DNA of 64,000 nucleotides from Rhodamnia argentea (lineage: Eukaryota > Streptophyta > Magnoliopsida > Myrtales > Myrtaceae). How positions within the stretch are numbered: the first letter of the stretch is position 1; each line of letters starts with the position of its first letter. The stretch is from assembly GCF_020921035.1 (NCBI RefSeq), contig NC_063151.1, positions 20,652,934-20,716,933 on the forward strand. The letters run 5' to 3'. Made by a program: the position numbers and the translations under genes. The notes under the pieces are model-generated. The model saw only the letters and a program-made list of their open reading frames with translations, was not told the DNA's origin and searched no databases. Below, in pieces: positions 11,606 to 23,559 of the stretch.

Positions 11606-14600
11606 CAGTCTGAGGCATCATTTCCTTAAGCGGAGAGTACATTCGACATAATTCATTAATGAGTAAAGTGTGTCGACTAGCTTGCCCCATGCACAGGTCG
11701 GATGGTACGAGATTGCAGAAGGCTTGAGCGGTCTCAACCATACATAAAGCGACTTGTCCTCATGTCATCAGAATCAAGATGCCCAGAAAATCAAAAAGGC
11801 AAAAGGAAGTGGCCCTCGTGTCTGTGAGATTTCTGAAAAAAAAAATGGTGAATTCATTTATAAGCCAACTAAATATATCAAAATTAAGTCAGTTCCTCTC
11901 CAAACATTAACTGTTGCGTTCCAATTTGAATTCACACCTTACACATATCTGAAAAATACTATTTTGTACTGAATGCTTGAAACATGGCCCATCATGCTCC
12001 CGCAAGGTACACTAAACATTTATAGCTATGATTATTGCATCAAATAAGATTATGTGGAAGAGAATTGTATAATTTCTGTGTGTTCCATAATGAGGAGTAC
12101 ATAAGGTATTTACACGCTCCATGAGGGCCTCAAGACACTCATCAGCAAGACCCATATATAATACAAGTTGGGCAGCGATATGTTTGAACAAATAGTTTTA
12201 TCACGACCCGTGTTAACAAATGGGAAAAATCTTCATAATCATCATCGAATAGGTGCTGTGCATGTGACAACTCGATCTTATCATGTGACAATATACTCTC
12301 ATGGACACGCATCTAAGGATGATTACTATGCGAAATTTAGGTCATTCGATTTCAGAGGAACCAAAATCAATCGAGTGTGAGGAGGAACTTAAGCACTAAA
12401 AATACTTGCTTGGATCTGATATTATTTGGAGCAGAGACTAAGTCAATTACTCAATAATAACACTTAACAGCGTCCGCACACTTACACACGTCAATTCGCA
12501 AGCCAATCATTAGCCTCCACATGGGGAGAAAAAAAAAGAAGACCTGGTAGGGAATGATCGCGGCCGATAATTGCTTTCCGTGTCACATCCATGAATCACT
12601 TGCAAACTTTAGGCAAATGGACAGGAGGAAAGTAACATTTCTGATGATCATAGATTACTAGCGCAAAACGAATCGATTGGCCCGTGACATAATTTAACAC
12701 GATTTAATAAAAGCATACCCATCCAATTCCACACGATCATAACCTCTGGGAAGGAAGTTCCAAAATTAGAGGATGTGCTATCGTAACGCGATACTGCCTA
12801 CAGTGACCACAATTAAAATCGGGACCCGACAGATATTTTAAAAAAAAAAAGAGCAATGCCTATGATGGAGCGGACATTGACAATACTCTAATTCGGGTCG
12901 TGTTCACATTATTGAAAAGAAATCCCGCGGAGCAAGCTAACTCGATTGAACAGGTTAAACAAATGGATGCTAGGGCAAGCTGGACTGATCCCCTCGAAGA
13001 CTTAATCGGCCCTCGAATCGCATAATCAAACGATTTCCCGGTTACGCGATCAATGGAATGCCAGCTGGGCTTCGGATTTCCAGCCGAGTTCTTTAATCAA
13101 GATCAAAATTTATTAAATGCGCCAAAGGAATCAAGACTCAGTGCGTACCATACGACGGGAATGACATAGATCAAAACTCACGATCCTTATTATTCTACTA
13201 CGCCGTGGGTTGTAACACGGTGGTGAGTGTGCGACGACAATATTCCCTCCAAGGAAGAGCCCAAGAAACGAAGGGGCATGTTCAAGAAACCCTAGAAAGA
13301 ATGTCTTCTATTCTAATCGGGTGGATGTACGAATTCTACTCGCCGTGAGGAAAGGCCTTACTATATTGAAATGGGCATGGATGAAATTGGGGAAAAAGAT
13401 CGAAACTCGAGAATTAAATTGTTTAAAAAAAAATAAATGGGGTGGGGTTGAAAAAAGAAAATAGTGAAAAGTCTTGGGAAGAGGGGAAGTTTACATCGGA
13501 GATGAATACAGAGTGGCAGTTTGTGTGGTCACATGGATTCCTCTGTGCATGTCCGACGTCTGAACTGAAGTGAGCCTGTTCTGTTCCTCCTCTTTTCCCC
13601 CTTCATTTCTTTATTAATTTCTTCGAAAATTTTCATTGGTTTTTTCTTTTCTTTTCTGTGTCTAATGTTATTATTATAGATCTCGTAGACAGAATCTCTG
13701 GGGTCATCTTCCTCGTTTTTACGTCCAAGTGTCCGACCGCATTATTACCAAATGAAACCGCATGTCGCGTCCGGTTAGGGTTAAGGCCGCCTCTCTATTT
13801 CCCATATAGAAAAGAAGAAGAAAATTAAGTTTTATTCCTCCTGCCTATGTCACGAACATCATTGTTGTCCTTAGCCTCCATGGCCGTGATTGGCCGTGAA
13901 TCCGAGAAAGGAAGATGACGACATTGCCCTAAGCCTTTGCCATGCTTTCGTCTTTCCGATTCGAACCCGAACTTAGATCGGACGTGAGTGTAGTCATTGG
14001 AGTCCGATCGTGATCGGAGGCCGCCGTTCGAAGCGGACGGAAGAAAGCACCGATCCGAACGCGCTCTCGATCTCGGTTAGGGTTGTTGAATTCGAACTCG
14101 ATAGGAGGAGTCTTGGTCCGGACGTGCTTTATCTCTAGACATGGTGAGCCACGCGCGCGAACACGAGCTCGCACCATGAAGTTTAATTGCAAAGACGGAA
14201 TTCGATGCCTTTTGGCTTGGCTTCAGATCTCTTTTGACTTCGTCTTGAGCTGGCTTCGTGTTCGTTCTTTGGTCTAATCGCACCCACTTCCATTTTGCGG
14301 TGCTAACCACTATTTTTCGCTGAAGAAAACAAAAACAGTCGGAGATGACTTGCGGGTGGACATGATTTGGTGCTAATTGCACGATTAGACCAAATTAATA
14401 AAGTAAATTGTGGGGTTTGCTCAAGTTGCGGGATATGCATTTGATCTCTACGCAACCAAACGTAGTAGTGGAGTAGGGTCCTAAGCAACCAAACGTCTTG
14501 AGTCCCAATCGATTCCAAGGCTGTTTTTTGGCTTCTTACTCTTTGTTAATTGTTCCGTACGCTGCTCGGACGTCCCAACCGATTACAAGGCTGTTTTTTG

Positions 14601-15330
14601 GTTTCTTACTCTTTTTTAATTGTGCCGTACGTGGCTTATGTCCGAGCAGGAGAAATTAATTAGACATGCTTATCAATATTCACCATCAGTTTTTTTTTTT
14701 ATATATATGAAAATACTTGTCTAACAATACTGTCTCGGACGGTACAATTTCAACCGTAGATTCACACACCATCACCGCGTATTTTACATAAAGCAGTCAT
14801 TAATTGGAAAATCGTGTGATTAAAAATAACTAACAGTTCTATTAAACTGTTTAGCTGGCAGTTTCCTTTTTTTATTATCGTTATATCTTTCGTTTATATT
14901 ACTTGCCCGTTTCTTGATAAGCTAAATATTTTGGAAGAAAACATTGAAGTCAATGTAGTGTTGATTATCTTGCCAACATGGCACATCCCACATCCTATAT
15001 GTATATTCAGGATGCAAGTTCCTAATTACGTACGAGGAGTGAGTACTAAGAGATATATCATGGTACATTTCCTCACGAGAGAACACAATTGATCTGGCCA
15101 ATGTAATAATGAAATAAAAGGTCACAAGTTCAAATTGTAGCATGTCCCATTTATTCAGTCGAGGTCACATCGATTATGTCCCTATGTTCCTGTACGTCTC
15201 GATCTTTATTGTTCATGTGGTTACATTCACGTCGAGTGTTTCACATGTAAAATGAGAGTGGTAAGAAATGGGTGACACATAGAATTCTTTTTTATTCGAT
15301 AGTTAGGCATTCAGGAAAATTGTATATGTA
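11606..15330. other. Intergenic, no gene supported
   Basis: No recognisable gene. A segment at 13.85-14.30 kb has higher GC and short overlapping frames on both strands, but no known domain. It also contains the tandem duplication at 14.50-14.63 kb, listed separately. Confidence 0.5.
14502..14630. repeat. Tandem duplication of a 60-bp unit
   Basis: A unit beginning GTCCCAATCGATTCCAAGG (14502-14561) is repeated as GTCCCAACCGATTACAAGG (14571-14630), a period of 69 bp, with only a few mismatches including the shared CTGTTTTTTGG core. Confidence 0.8.
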
Positions 15331-15812
15331 AATTAGACATGTCAAAAAGGGTCATAAACCTAAATCCATATAAGATGAGATCAATTATTCTACGGGTTAC
15401 TTATATTTGATAAATGGATCCTAAATGAATTGAAATATAATATATGTGTTAAATGGGTCTTAAATAATAAACGCGTTTACAATTTACTTATGCCCAATCC
15501 ACCTCTTTCGCGTTTATTCAATCTCATGCTCACTCACTCCGCACTCTCACATCGGTTTGTTTGTGGGTTTTCTTAGATTTAATTAAATATGGAAGTATTT
15601 TAGGTATATGGGGTCGGGTAGGGTTGGGTATGTGCTAGGTAGGAGTCGGGTCGGGGTATGTACTGGATATGAGTTAGATCGGGTATGAGTCACTATATTT
15701 GTATTGCAATAAATTGGTCAAAAACGAGTTCAATGGGTCTATTTGAATCGGACCATTTATGACCCCGACCTAAATCCTATTCGATACACCAATTTGACGG
15801 GTCTAGTCTAAT
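15330..15812. mobile_element. Probable decayed hAT-like element
   Basis: The left end TTAGACATGTCAAAAAGGGT is matched by the reverse complement of the right end, TAGACCCGTCAAATTGG. The interior carries repeated GGGTCGGG-type words. No clean target duplication was found, so ends are approximate. Confidence 0.45.
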
Positions 15813-16051
15813 TTACTAATGGGAGTTGCAAGCCCGACAGTTTGATAGTATTGTCGGTTATTTCTGAACACATGATCTTTCAATTAATGAGTGTTTTATG
15901 TAAAACATGCGATGATGATGTGTGAATCTACGATTATGATTATGACGTCACCGACAGTGCTGTCAAAAAAGCATTTTCCTTTACTAATTAGAGGACCTTG
16001 TGAATTATTACCACCTCCATACAAGTCTCTCAAGATGCTCCTCCATAGGAG

Positions 16052-16053
<2 letters not shown>

Positions 16054-16094
<41 letters not shown>
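16054..16094 (+). repeat. (TC)n microsatellite in the bHLH promoter
   Basis: Uninterrupted TC repeat of 41 bp about 320 bp upstream of the bHLH start codon. Confidence 0.95.
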
Positions 16095-16095
<1 letters not shown>

Positions 16096-16137
16096 AAAGA
16101 GGCAGAGGTAATGACCGGTCCACTCTTTTTACAATCT

Positions 16138-16203
16138 CACGTGCAACATTCTGTAGCAATCGCCCTCTCCCACCCTCCCCCTTGGATGAGAAACCCATTT
16201 AAA
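16138..16203 (+). promoter_or_regulatory. Putative core promoter of the bHLH gene (G-box and TATA-like)
   Basis: A CACGTG G-box lies at 16138-16143 and a TATA-like ATTTAAAA at about 16195-16203, some 210 bp before the start codon. G-boxes are bound by bHLH and bZIP factors, so autoregulation is conceivable but untested. Confidence 0.4.
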
Positions 16204-16372
16204 ACCCCCCCTCTCCCCACACTCCCTGATCCTCCCATCTCGAAGCTCAACACGCACGAAACAAAGGCGTCTTTGTTTCTTCTTTCTCAGCAACCTTGTG
16301 CCTTGGCTTCTTCTCCTTCTTCTCCATTACCAACCCCCCCTCTCTTCCCCTTTGCTCTGCAACAAACAGAGG

Positions 16373-16398
<26 letters not shown>
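16373..16398 (+). repeat. (GA)n microsatellite in the bHLH leader
   Basis: A GA tract of 26 bp ends 12 bp before the start codon, on the same strand as the upstream TC tract and complementary to it. Confidence 0.95.
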
Positions 16399-16403
<5 letters not shown>

Positions 16404-16410
16404 AAAAAGA

Positions 16411-16959
16411 ATGGCGCTAGAAGCAGTGGTGTACCCACAAGACCCTTTTGGCTACAGTCGGGATCAGTATTACGCCCTGTCCGGTGGCCTCCAGGAGTTG
16501 GCCGACGAGAAGGCCTTCTTGGCCGCTTTCAGCGACGACCCCAACGGCAACACTGGATGTTGGGACTACTACTCCTCTTCCTCCGCCACCAACACCTCGG
16601 CCATGCACGGCGTGAGCATCAGCATCAGCAGCAGCAGCAGCCAGTGGCCGCCCGTGGACCCCAACTCCTCGTCTCCGGAGACCACCTGCGCCACCGCCGC
16701 AGCCGAGGCCGGCAACAGCAACAACAACAACAGCGCCGGGGGGAGGAGGAAGAGGAGGAGGAGCAGGAGCAGCAAGAACAAGGAGGAGATAGAGAACCAG
16801 AGGATGACCCACATTGCGGTGGAGCGCAACCGCCGCAAGCAGATGAACGAGTACCTCGCCGTCCTCCGCTCCCTCATGCCCCCTTCCTACAGCCAGCGGG
16901 TACACTCACCTCCTTTCCCCTTCCATAAACAAAAAATGCTGGAGCAAGTCAAGATCTCC

Positions 16960-16998
<39 letters not shown>

Positions 16999-18782
16999 TT
17001 CAAACGTACTTGATGATGATGATGATATCTTTTCCGAGCTGGGGGGGTCGCAGAGTGAGGTCAAATCATCTTGAACGCCGCTCTCTGGCTCTCCACCTTT
17101 TCCCCCCCTCCTTTCTTTCTCGTGACTGCTTTTTCGCGATTTGCCTAGGTGTTCTCAGCTTTCCAATTTCGAGATTTGCAACGACTGCACCTTCCTTTTT
17201 ATTTTCATTTGTTCATTCGTTTTGAAACCCGGCGACGAATTCCCTCAATATCTGAGCTCGAGAATTCACAAACCTACATGCATTCTGAATATTTGTTTTT
17301 CCTCTCTTTTTATCTGCTCAGGGTGATCAAGCGTCAATCATAGGAGGAGCTATCAATTTCGTGAAGGAGCTAGAGCAGCTCCTCCAGTCCATGCAGACCC
17401 ACAAGCCCAGACCAAAGCCACCCCAAGACATCGCCGCCGCCAACCACGAGGATGACAACAGTGATGTCTCCTCGCCCTTCGCCGAGTTCTTCAGCTTCCC
17501 ACAGTACTCGACTCGGTCGACGCCGCCGCCGATGACCCAGTGCGGGGGGCCGGCCGAGCCGACCGCGGCTCCCGATGACCGCGGCCGCCGCCCCGGGTGG
17601 GCGGTGGCGGACATAGAGGTGACGATGGTGGAGAGCCACGCCAACGTGAGGATCCTCTCCAAGAAGAGGCCGCAGCAGCTGCTCCAGCTGGTGGCCGGGC
17701 TGCAGGGCCTCCGGCTCAGCGTCCTCCACCTCAACGTCACCACCGTCGACGACGCGGTCCTCTACTCCGTCAGCGTCAAGGTACAGTACATTCTCACGTT
17801 CCATCCTACGCCCACTTGTCTTTTTCTATGGCCTTTTTCTCCGTTTTCTTTGCCGAGAAATGATACGCCCACGTGTTGATTATTAGGTAGGCTTGTCTTT
17901 TACTGCTCATGCAATATGCTGTCTGTCTCTGCTAATCATGATCCGTTCCGAGACGTTTAGGTCGGACGATAATCGTCGATCATAAAAATATTTTTAATTT
18001 ACTAATCATTTCGAACCGAACATTTTTAAGCAAAGCAGTTTCCAGATCATTCGTTTTTTATGGAACAAACCGAGCATAACATGCCGTTTGTCTGATCACT
18101 TAAACTTTTAGGGTTGGATATCATAACGCTGATGTCAAATTGAAGAATCAGAACTTGTGGTGCATCATGAGTTAAATTGAGATTCTTAGCTAAATACAAA
18201 ACTTCACGTGTTCTCTGTTCCTTCTTTTGTTCTTTTCCTACTGAATTTTCAGATGGAGCATGATTGATTCTTGGGCTAGAATACAAAGGGACCGTTTGGG
18301 TTGGGCTTAAAGTCCTCCAAGCAATAATCTCTCCACCTGGAAGAGAATATAGTATTATTATATTCAAACTCTTATACATAATGAAAGTGTTCCAAACAAA
18401 ATTCCACATTACACTGTATTCTTTGATAGACTTTAAGATATACTTATTTCGTAAATATGATTAAAATTACTTTTCGATCTCTACAGTAAAATTAAAATGT
18501 CAACCGTCGAAAATTAGAAGTCTCGTCAGTCGTAAATTCCGGTATTTTAATTGGTTAGGTTCACGAAGAATGCACGTACATGATGTTGTGGTAGAGAATT
18601 TCTTGTTGTGATCTTTTTCTGATCTGATCTGATCTTTCTTTCCCTCCTTTCTCTATGTTTATGGTGAAATGAGACAGGTGGAGGAAGGGTGCCACTTGAA
18701 CACGGTGGATGAAATCGCAGCTGCTGTTCATGAATTGCTACGTAGAATTGAAGAGGAAGCTAGGGCTTTCACCTCATCTTAA
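16411..18782 (+). CDS. bHLH transcription factor (bHLH94/96-like)
   Basis: Three exons: 16411-16899, 17322-17780 and 18678-18782, with GT-AG borders and in-phase junctions, encode 350 residues. The start [15 protein letters not shown] is typical of the bHLH94/96 group (subfamily Ia). Residues 112-122 are a basic nuclear-localisation-like run. The bHLH domain begins near 129: the basic region has H134, E138 and R142, the H-E-R signature for E/G-box DNA binding. Intron 1 falls in the loop after SQR, and helix 2 ([20 protein letters not shown]) starts exon 2. The C-terminal part (about 227-345) has the beta/alpha pattern of an ACT-like dimerisation domain ([49 protein letters not shown]). Family Ia includes stomatal-lineage regulators and relatives; this member's role is not shown. 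Intron 1 carries a CT microsatellite; intron 2 carries a decayed MITE end. Confidence 0.92.
16963..16997 (+). repeat. (CT)n microsatellite in bHLH intron 1
   Basis: A CT tract of about 35 bp in intron 1. It makes an unspliced read-through frame look like a Ser-Leu repeat. Confidence 0.9.
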
Positions 18783-19898
18783 GTTGGAACTGTGCTCGCA
18801 AACGCCTTTTTCTTGTCTTTTTTTAATCTTGCTTAATTCCACCTTTTAATATATTCAATCTCTCTTTCTCATTTCTCGATTTCCTTTAGGTTGTTCTGTG
18901 TGAACTAGGGTCTTAATTATCTTAGTTGGAATTCATTCTTAGATAGATAATCGATTAGAGGGGCCACTTACATGGAACATTATAAAACTACGAAATATAG
19001 CTTGTTTGAACATCATTAGCGGGGCTGAAACTCTCATCATTAATCGAAAGTACATGTTAAATTATGGTCGGTTTTTTCGAAAGAACATTGCCTAAGGTAC
19101 GTACCGCGCTAAATGTTTAAGAGGAACATGAAGAATTCCATAGGGATCGGCTAAAGTTTTCAATCAAAGACCCAAAGCATTATAGATCAAGAGAGCTTTG
19201 GACCATCCATTCGCCTTGGGGATACATCCAACTCCTCTCAAACTCCCTAGAAAGGAATGAACAAGAATGGAATGAGAAGATATGTCGGAAAAAAAAAAAA
19301 ATCTTGATGCCATATGGAGTGAACAGACACTTTGAACTGTTGTTGACAGTTTGTTATCGCCAATTGAATTTGAAACGAGCATCGACAGGTGATGACAATT
19401 ATAAATGACCAACCGGCATCAATGATTATTATTCCTTTGATTGTTGAATTTCAAATTTGAGGGTTGTAATAACTTAATGTCGATTAATGCCACGAAGAAT
19501 TCTAAAATGGTATCATTAAAGCACATGTACCCAAAACTTTTCCAAAGTTCTCCCATTCGCCCAAATTTAGTCTTCCATCCAATTTCGCGATCGGTTGTGG
19601 TACATGACATCTTATAGATGCAAGTGTTCCAGGGTAAAAGTAGCATAAAAATCCGAAACGAACATGCTTTAAATATGTTTACCCAATGCTCTTTCTTTTT
19701 GTCTAAAAAAATCTCAAATTCTTAAACCGGTTATTACTATTTTCTCCACGGTTACTTCCCTTTAAGATTTTTTCTCTTTTCTCAAATACAATGCCTTCAT
19801 CTTGAGTTGTTTTTCCACATAGGTGCAAAGATTTTTAAGGCAAATAGCTACATGATATCATTGCTGGGAGCGAGCAACAAAAACCCAATATATCCACC
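18783..19898. other. Intergenic, downstream of the bHLH gene
   Basis: AT-rich; includes the bHLH 3' untranslated region. Short frames on the minus strand (19164-19646) have no recognised similarity. Confidence 0.5.
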
Positions 19899-20350
19899 AG
19901 GAGAGATTGCTAAGAGGGAGCGCAAATCCGAGTTCTTCAACATATCCAACTGGATCCACCTTCGATCAAAATTTTTGTAAATGATTATGGGTCAACTACG
20001 ATATACTAATTACTCCACACCATGCCAATTCACCGATATTGGACTTTTCTTCCTTAAGATGTTATCAAACACCGATACATATTGGGAGTAGACCACCAAT
20101 CAATCATGAGCTTTGATACTATTTATTGGAGAGCACAAGAGAAATCAGATACCTTCACCTAGGGATATTACTAAGAGGAAGAAAGAGTATGAACCCATCA
20201 ACATATCCAGTTGGATCCATTTTTACTAAAAAAATTTAAACCTATGAATTATGGGCCAATTAGGATATATTCACTGCTTCACACACATTGATTCTCTTAT
20301 GTGAAACTTTTTCGAACACAACTCATAGGTGCATCTTAACAAATCTCTTC
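19899..20350. repeat. LTR-like dispersed repeat, tandem about 255-bp copies
   Basis: Two diverged copies about 255 bp apart share CAACATATCCAACTGGATCC / CAACATATCCAGTTGGATCC, then a block on GGGTCAACTACGATATACTAA / GGGCCAATTAGGATATATTCA, and TTGGACTTTTCT / GTGAAACTTTTTC. Same family as 4.76-5.00 and 48.04-48.24 kb. Confidence 0.55.
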
Positions 20351-20464
20351 ATCACGTGTAAGCTCGGTGTTAGGTTTGCTCCCCCTTAACCTAGGCATCC
20401 TTTTGCATCAACATATCTCAACTTGAATATCCAACGGCCACTTTTTTCCCTGGTTTGTTTCTAC

Positions 20465-20620
20465 GGTCCGAACCATGAGGCTGCTATCAGACTTCGTTGC
20501 TATACTATAATGCCCACCTCCGGACCGAACCATGAGGTTGGCTATCAGGCTGCGTTGCTCCACCACAACGCCCACCTTCACTACTTGTCTCTTCGCCGGA
20601 CCGAATTATGAAGGGTACCA
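20465..20620. repeat. Tandem repeat, 57-bp period
   Basis: Units start at 20465 (GGTCCGAACCATGAGG) and 20522 (GGACCGAACCATGAGG), each followed by CTATCAG...CGTTGCT...GCCCACCT; a partial third unit starts near 20599 (GGACCGAATTATGAAGG). Confidence 0.75.
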
Positions 20621-20715
20621 GAAAACTGTGTTGGTCTCGAGGTTCATTCATAGAGATATTCACCAAATATCGATACACATTGATAGTGGTTCACCAATCA
20701 ACCATTGGCTTTGAA

Positions 20716-20830
20716 ACAATTAGTTGGGATAGTGCAACAGAAACCCGATATCTTCACGAATCTGGGCTTTAGTACAATTAGTTGGGCGCGCGCAACAAGA
20801 ACTCGATATCTTCTCGAATCTCTTGCTCAC
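20716..20830. repeat. Tandem repeat, 58-bp period
   Basis: ACAATTAGTTGGG starts at 20716 and again at 20774; each is followed by GCAACA(G)AA.C.CGATATCTTC and CGAATCT. Confidence 0.7.
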
Positions 20831-21165
20831 GTATAAGCTTAATGTTAGGTTTGCTCCCCTTAATTTGGGTGTATAATTCTGCATCATCCTCATCCTCACC
20901 CCCAATGAGTTATGTGTTAATTAGGGCATATTAACTTTTTCACGGCACACAAATTTTCTGATAGGAAACTTTTCCAACTCAACTCAGGCACGCTTCTTAA
21001 CGATGACGCTTCATTCGAGAACACTTTAACGTACTTCAGAGTGCTATTTTCAATTATGAACTCAAATCCGCAGGTTTCATATGAGAAATATAGTACGGCG
21101 AAGAAGCAGAAGAGCACATGTAGTGTTGTTTAATCAGTGACATTAATATATTGAGAGGGATCACT

Positions 21166-21394
21166 CTTTCAAACGCTTTTCATCTTCCTCAGTGCGAGAA
21201 AGCGTATAGAAGACGATTCTAGAAAAAGGCTATCAATCTGCTACCATGGTGGTCCAGAGGCTTGTCGTTTTTTATATCAGATATAAAGCGGGGACAAGCT
21301 TTTTCACTCCTTTTCATCTTCCTGGATACGAGAAACCTTATGAGACGACTCTAGAAAAAGCCTCTTTTTTCTTCTCTGTTACCAATGGTGGTGG
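21166..21394. repeat. Direct duplication, about 134-bp period
   Basis: TTTTCATCTTCCT, then GCGAGAAA or ACGAGAAA, ACGA.TCTAGAAAAAG and TACCA.TGGTGG occur in the same order in two copies. Confidence 0.65.
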
Positions 21395-22100
21395 CTTTTC
21401 CAGGAAAAAGGCAAAGACCTAAAAAGCCTCTTGCTCCCTCTTTCCTCCTTCTGGGAGGCAACAAACGGTTGCCACCTTAATCCAAACCTAGTCCCACCTT
21501 GGAAGAATATTGTAATGTTTGATTTAGATGTGCATAAGAGGGTTTTCTCAACTTTCTTCATTGGAACATTCCTCAACCAATAGGAATGCTTGTTTTTGAA
21601 TTGGATGTCAATTGAGAAATAAAAAAAAATGCTCAGTTGGTTTTACTTTTTTCTTCGTTTAATAATACTCAATTGTAATTATCACGTGATGCTGCCCGAA
21701 CTACCTTTATGTCACTGCAAGGACATGAGGAATTGGTGCTTGGAGACATGATGGTTGTTGGGTCTGGGCATAGGCATGCTGCTTCGTAGATATTTCAGCC
21801 ATTTCAAATTTGGAATTACATGGAAAGTCAAAAAAAGAAAGAAAAGCATTTATGGATTTTACTTGTGTATAACAGTTTGCAGATAGCGTATTTATTTGAT
21901 GGAAGCGCACGATTATGACATTCATATTCACAAGTAACAACGAGTTCATGGCGTGCCTACCTCAACAACGAGCAAGTTTCGCGAGTTTGATCTAGCACGA
22001 ACCCCCACGGATTCGCTAACACGGTTAATTAACAATCTCGTTTCATGCCGTTTTGAACCCACGGTCACGACTCAAGAGTCTTGGGTCTTTGGAAAGAAAA
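21395..22100. other. Intergenic, no gene seen
   Basis: No coding feature recognised. Part of 21.95-22.09 kb (GTTTGATCTAGCACGAAC, ACACGGTTAATTAACAATC) resembles plant repeat sequence rather than a gene. Confidence 0.4.
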
Positions 22101-22101
22101 G

Positions 22102-22586
22102 GTGAAAATAGAGGGTGAGTGGTTCCAAGATTAATGCAGGTTCCACCTAGAACCTACCCGTCGGAACTGGTTCCCAGGTTTCGAAATAATCTTAAACCTA
22201 CCACGCATACCATGGAAGCTGAACCTACCCTATCACAGATTTCGGGATCTACCTAGAAACCGGCCGATTTGTTTTTATTTATTTATTTATTTTTGTTTCA
22301 TTTTTAATTAATCAAGATGAGAGTGAACACAACAGAATGCTATCACTATAGCATTTACAATTTTACTTTTTAGCTCCCCTTTGTTTATCGGAATATCATA
22401 CTTTCTACCTGACACATAGATAAAATGATTTTTGGACTTCACCTTGTAGACCCACCGTCCCAGTGAACCCACCCATTTGGTCGCCCATATCCATTTGATC
22501 CGCTTCCTGTTCCACATTTTTTTGAACTCGTACCATGTGTTCGGTTCCAGTTCTATTCTGGAATCTTGCGCACACCTCGTGAAAAT
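22102..22586. mobile_element. hAT-like element, 469 bp, 8-bp target duplication
   Basis: GTGAAAAT at 22102-22109 is repeated at 22579-22586. Between them lies a 469-bp element with imperfect inverted ends: AGAGGGTGAGTGG on the left, GAGGTGTGCGC on the reverse complement of the right. Inside are GGTTCC/GGAACC-type motifs as in the hAT element at 2.5-3.4 kb, so the two are probably related, this one older. Confidence 0.7.
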
Positions 22587-22926
22587 GACACTCTAGGATG
22601 GTTTTTTCTCACACGCTCCCTTGTGCATGAACTTGATACAAATGTCTATACTTCGTCGTGTTCCCAACAACCAAGATATCAAGGTAGAGATAAGATTCTT
22701 GAAGATGTTTGGAAGGAATTTGAGATAATATAGACTCCAAATCAGATAACAGCCATCTTACTCTATGCATGAGCCATTTGTTTCATTGAGTCGGATCGGG
22801 TCGACCTATCATTGGCGCCCCACAAATACTAGCTAAGTCCAACAATTTCCTGGTAGGATTGTTTTGGACAAATGCAGCGTGATTTGCAAATATGTTGATT
22901 CACCGAGCGGCCAGCTTACGACGGGA

Positions 22927-23501
22927 AGGGAAAATCATTATGAACTTATTATACTTTTGTCAATTTAGTTTTAAACCTTTAAATTTTATCAATTGAACCT
23001 TAACCTTTTCAAGTTTTTCAAATTGAGTCTATCCAATCAATTTTGATTAGAAATAGCTCACATGGACGTTGACCGTTCCACTTGGCATGACTGGCGCCGA
23101 TGTGGATAATTTTAATAATATTTTATTTTTATTTTTTATTAACCATTCCACGCCTGAAGGCGGCAACCTCTACAGGCCATCGACGAGGTGCGAAGATGGC
23201 CGACAAATGGAAAAAGGAAAAACAAAAAAAGGAAATAAAAAAAAGTAAAGAAGGAAATAAAAAATTACAGATTAAAAAAATCAAATAAAATATTAAAATG
23301 TTACAAAAAAATGCTCACGTCGGCATCGACCATTAACCGAAGGATGGCCAACATCTACGTCAATGTTTTCTAACCAAAATTGACCGATTGACTCAATTGA
23401 CAAAACTTGAAAGGGTTTAAGACTCTATTGGCAAAATTAAAAGGCTTAGGACTTAATTGGTAAAAATGCAATAGGTTTAAGACTTTTTGAACAATTTTTC
23501 T
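22927..23501. mobile_element. Foldback (long inverted repeat) MITE, family 1, copy B
   Basis: Arms of about 140 bp are inverted copies (left: TTTTGTCAATTTAGTTTTAAA, CTTTTCAAGTTTTTCAAATT, CAATCAATTTTGATTAG; the right arm matches reverse-complemented) around a loop with a short GC-richer island and A-rich sequence. Related in arms and layout to 5.42-5.93 kb. The 62-codon Lys-rich frame inside (23100-23288) is an artefact of A-rich loop sequence. Confidence 0.75.
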
Positions 23502-23559
23502 AACCTATGACTACATACAATGTGGTAGAAGTTTGCATGGTGAAAACAACATGACATTG

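Noticed and set aside
13929..14382. Minus-strand frames of 87-101 codons at 13.9-14.4 kb
   Set aside because: No domain, overlapping competing frames on both strands, and no splice-supported extension.
15891..16202. Frames of 100-103 codons on both strands over the TC microsatellite
   Set aside because: Openness comes from the TC/GA repeat (Ser-Leu or Arg-Glu runs); no domain.
16417..17863. Several frames on both strands over the bHLH exons (102-172 codons)
   Set aside because: Shadows of GC-rich exons 1 and 2; only the spliced plus-strand frame gives a bHLH and ACT-like protein.
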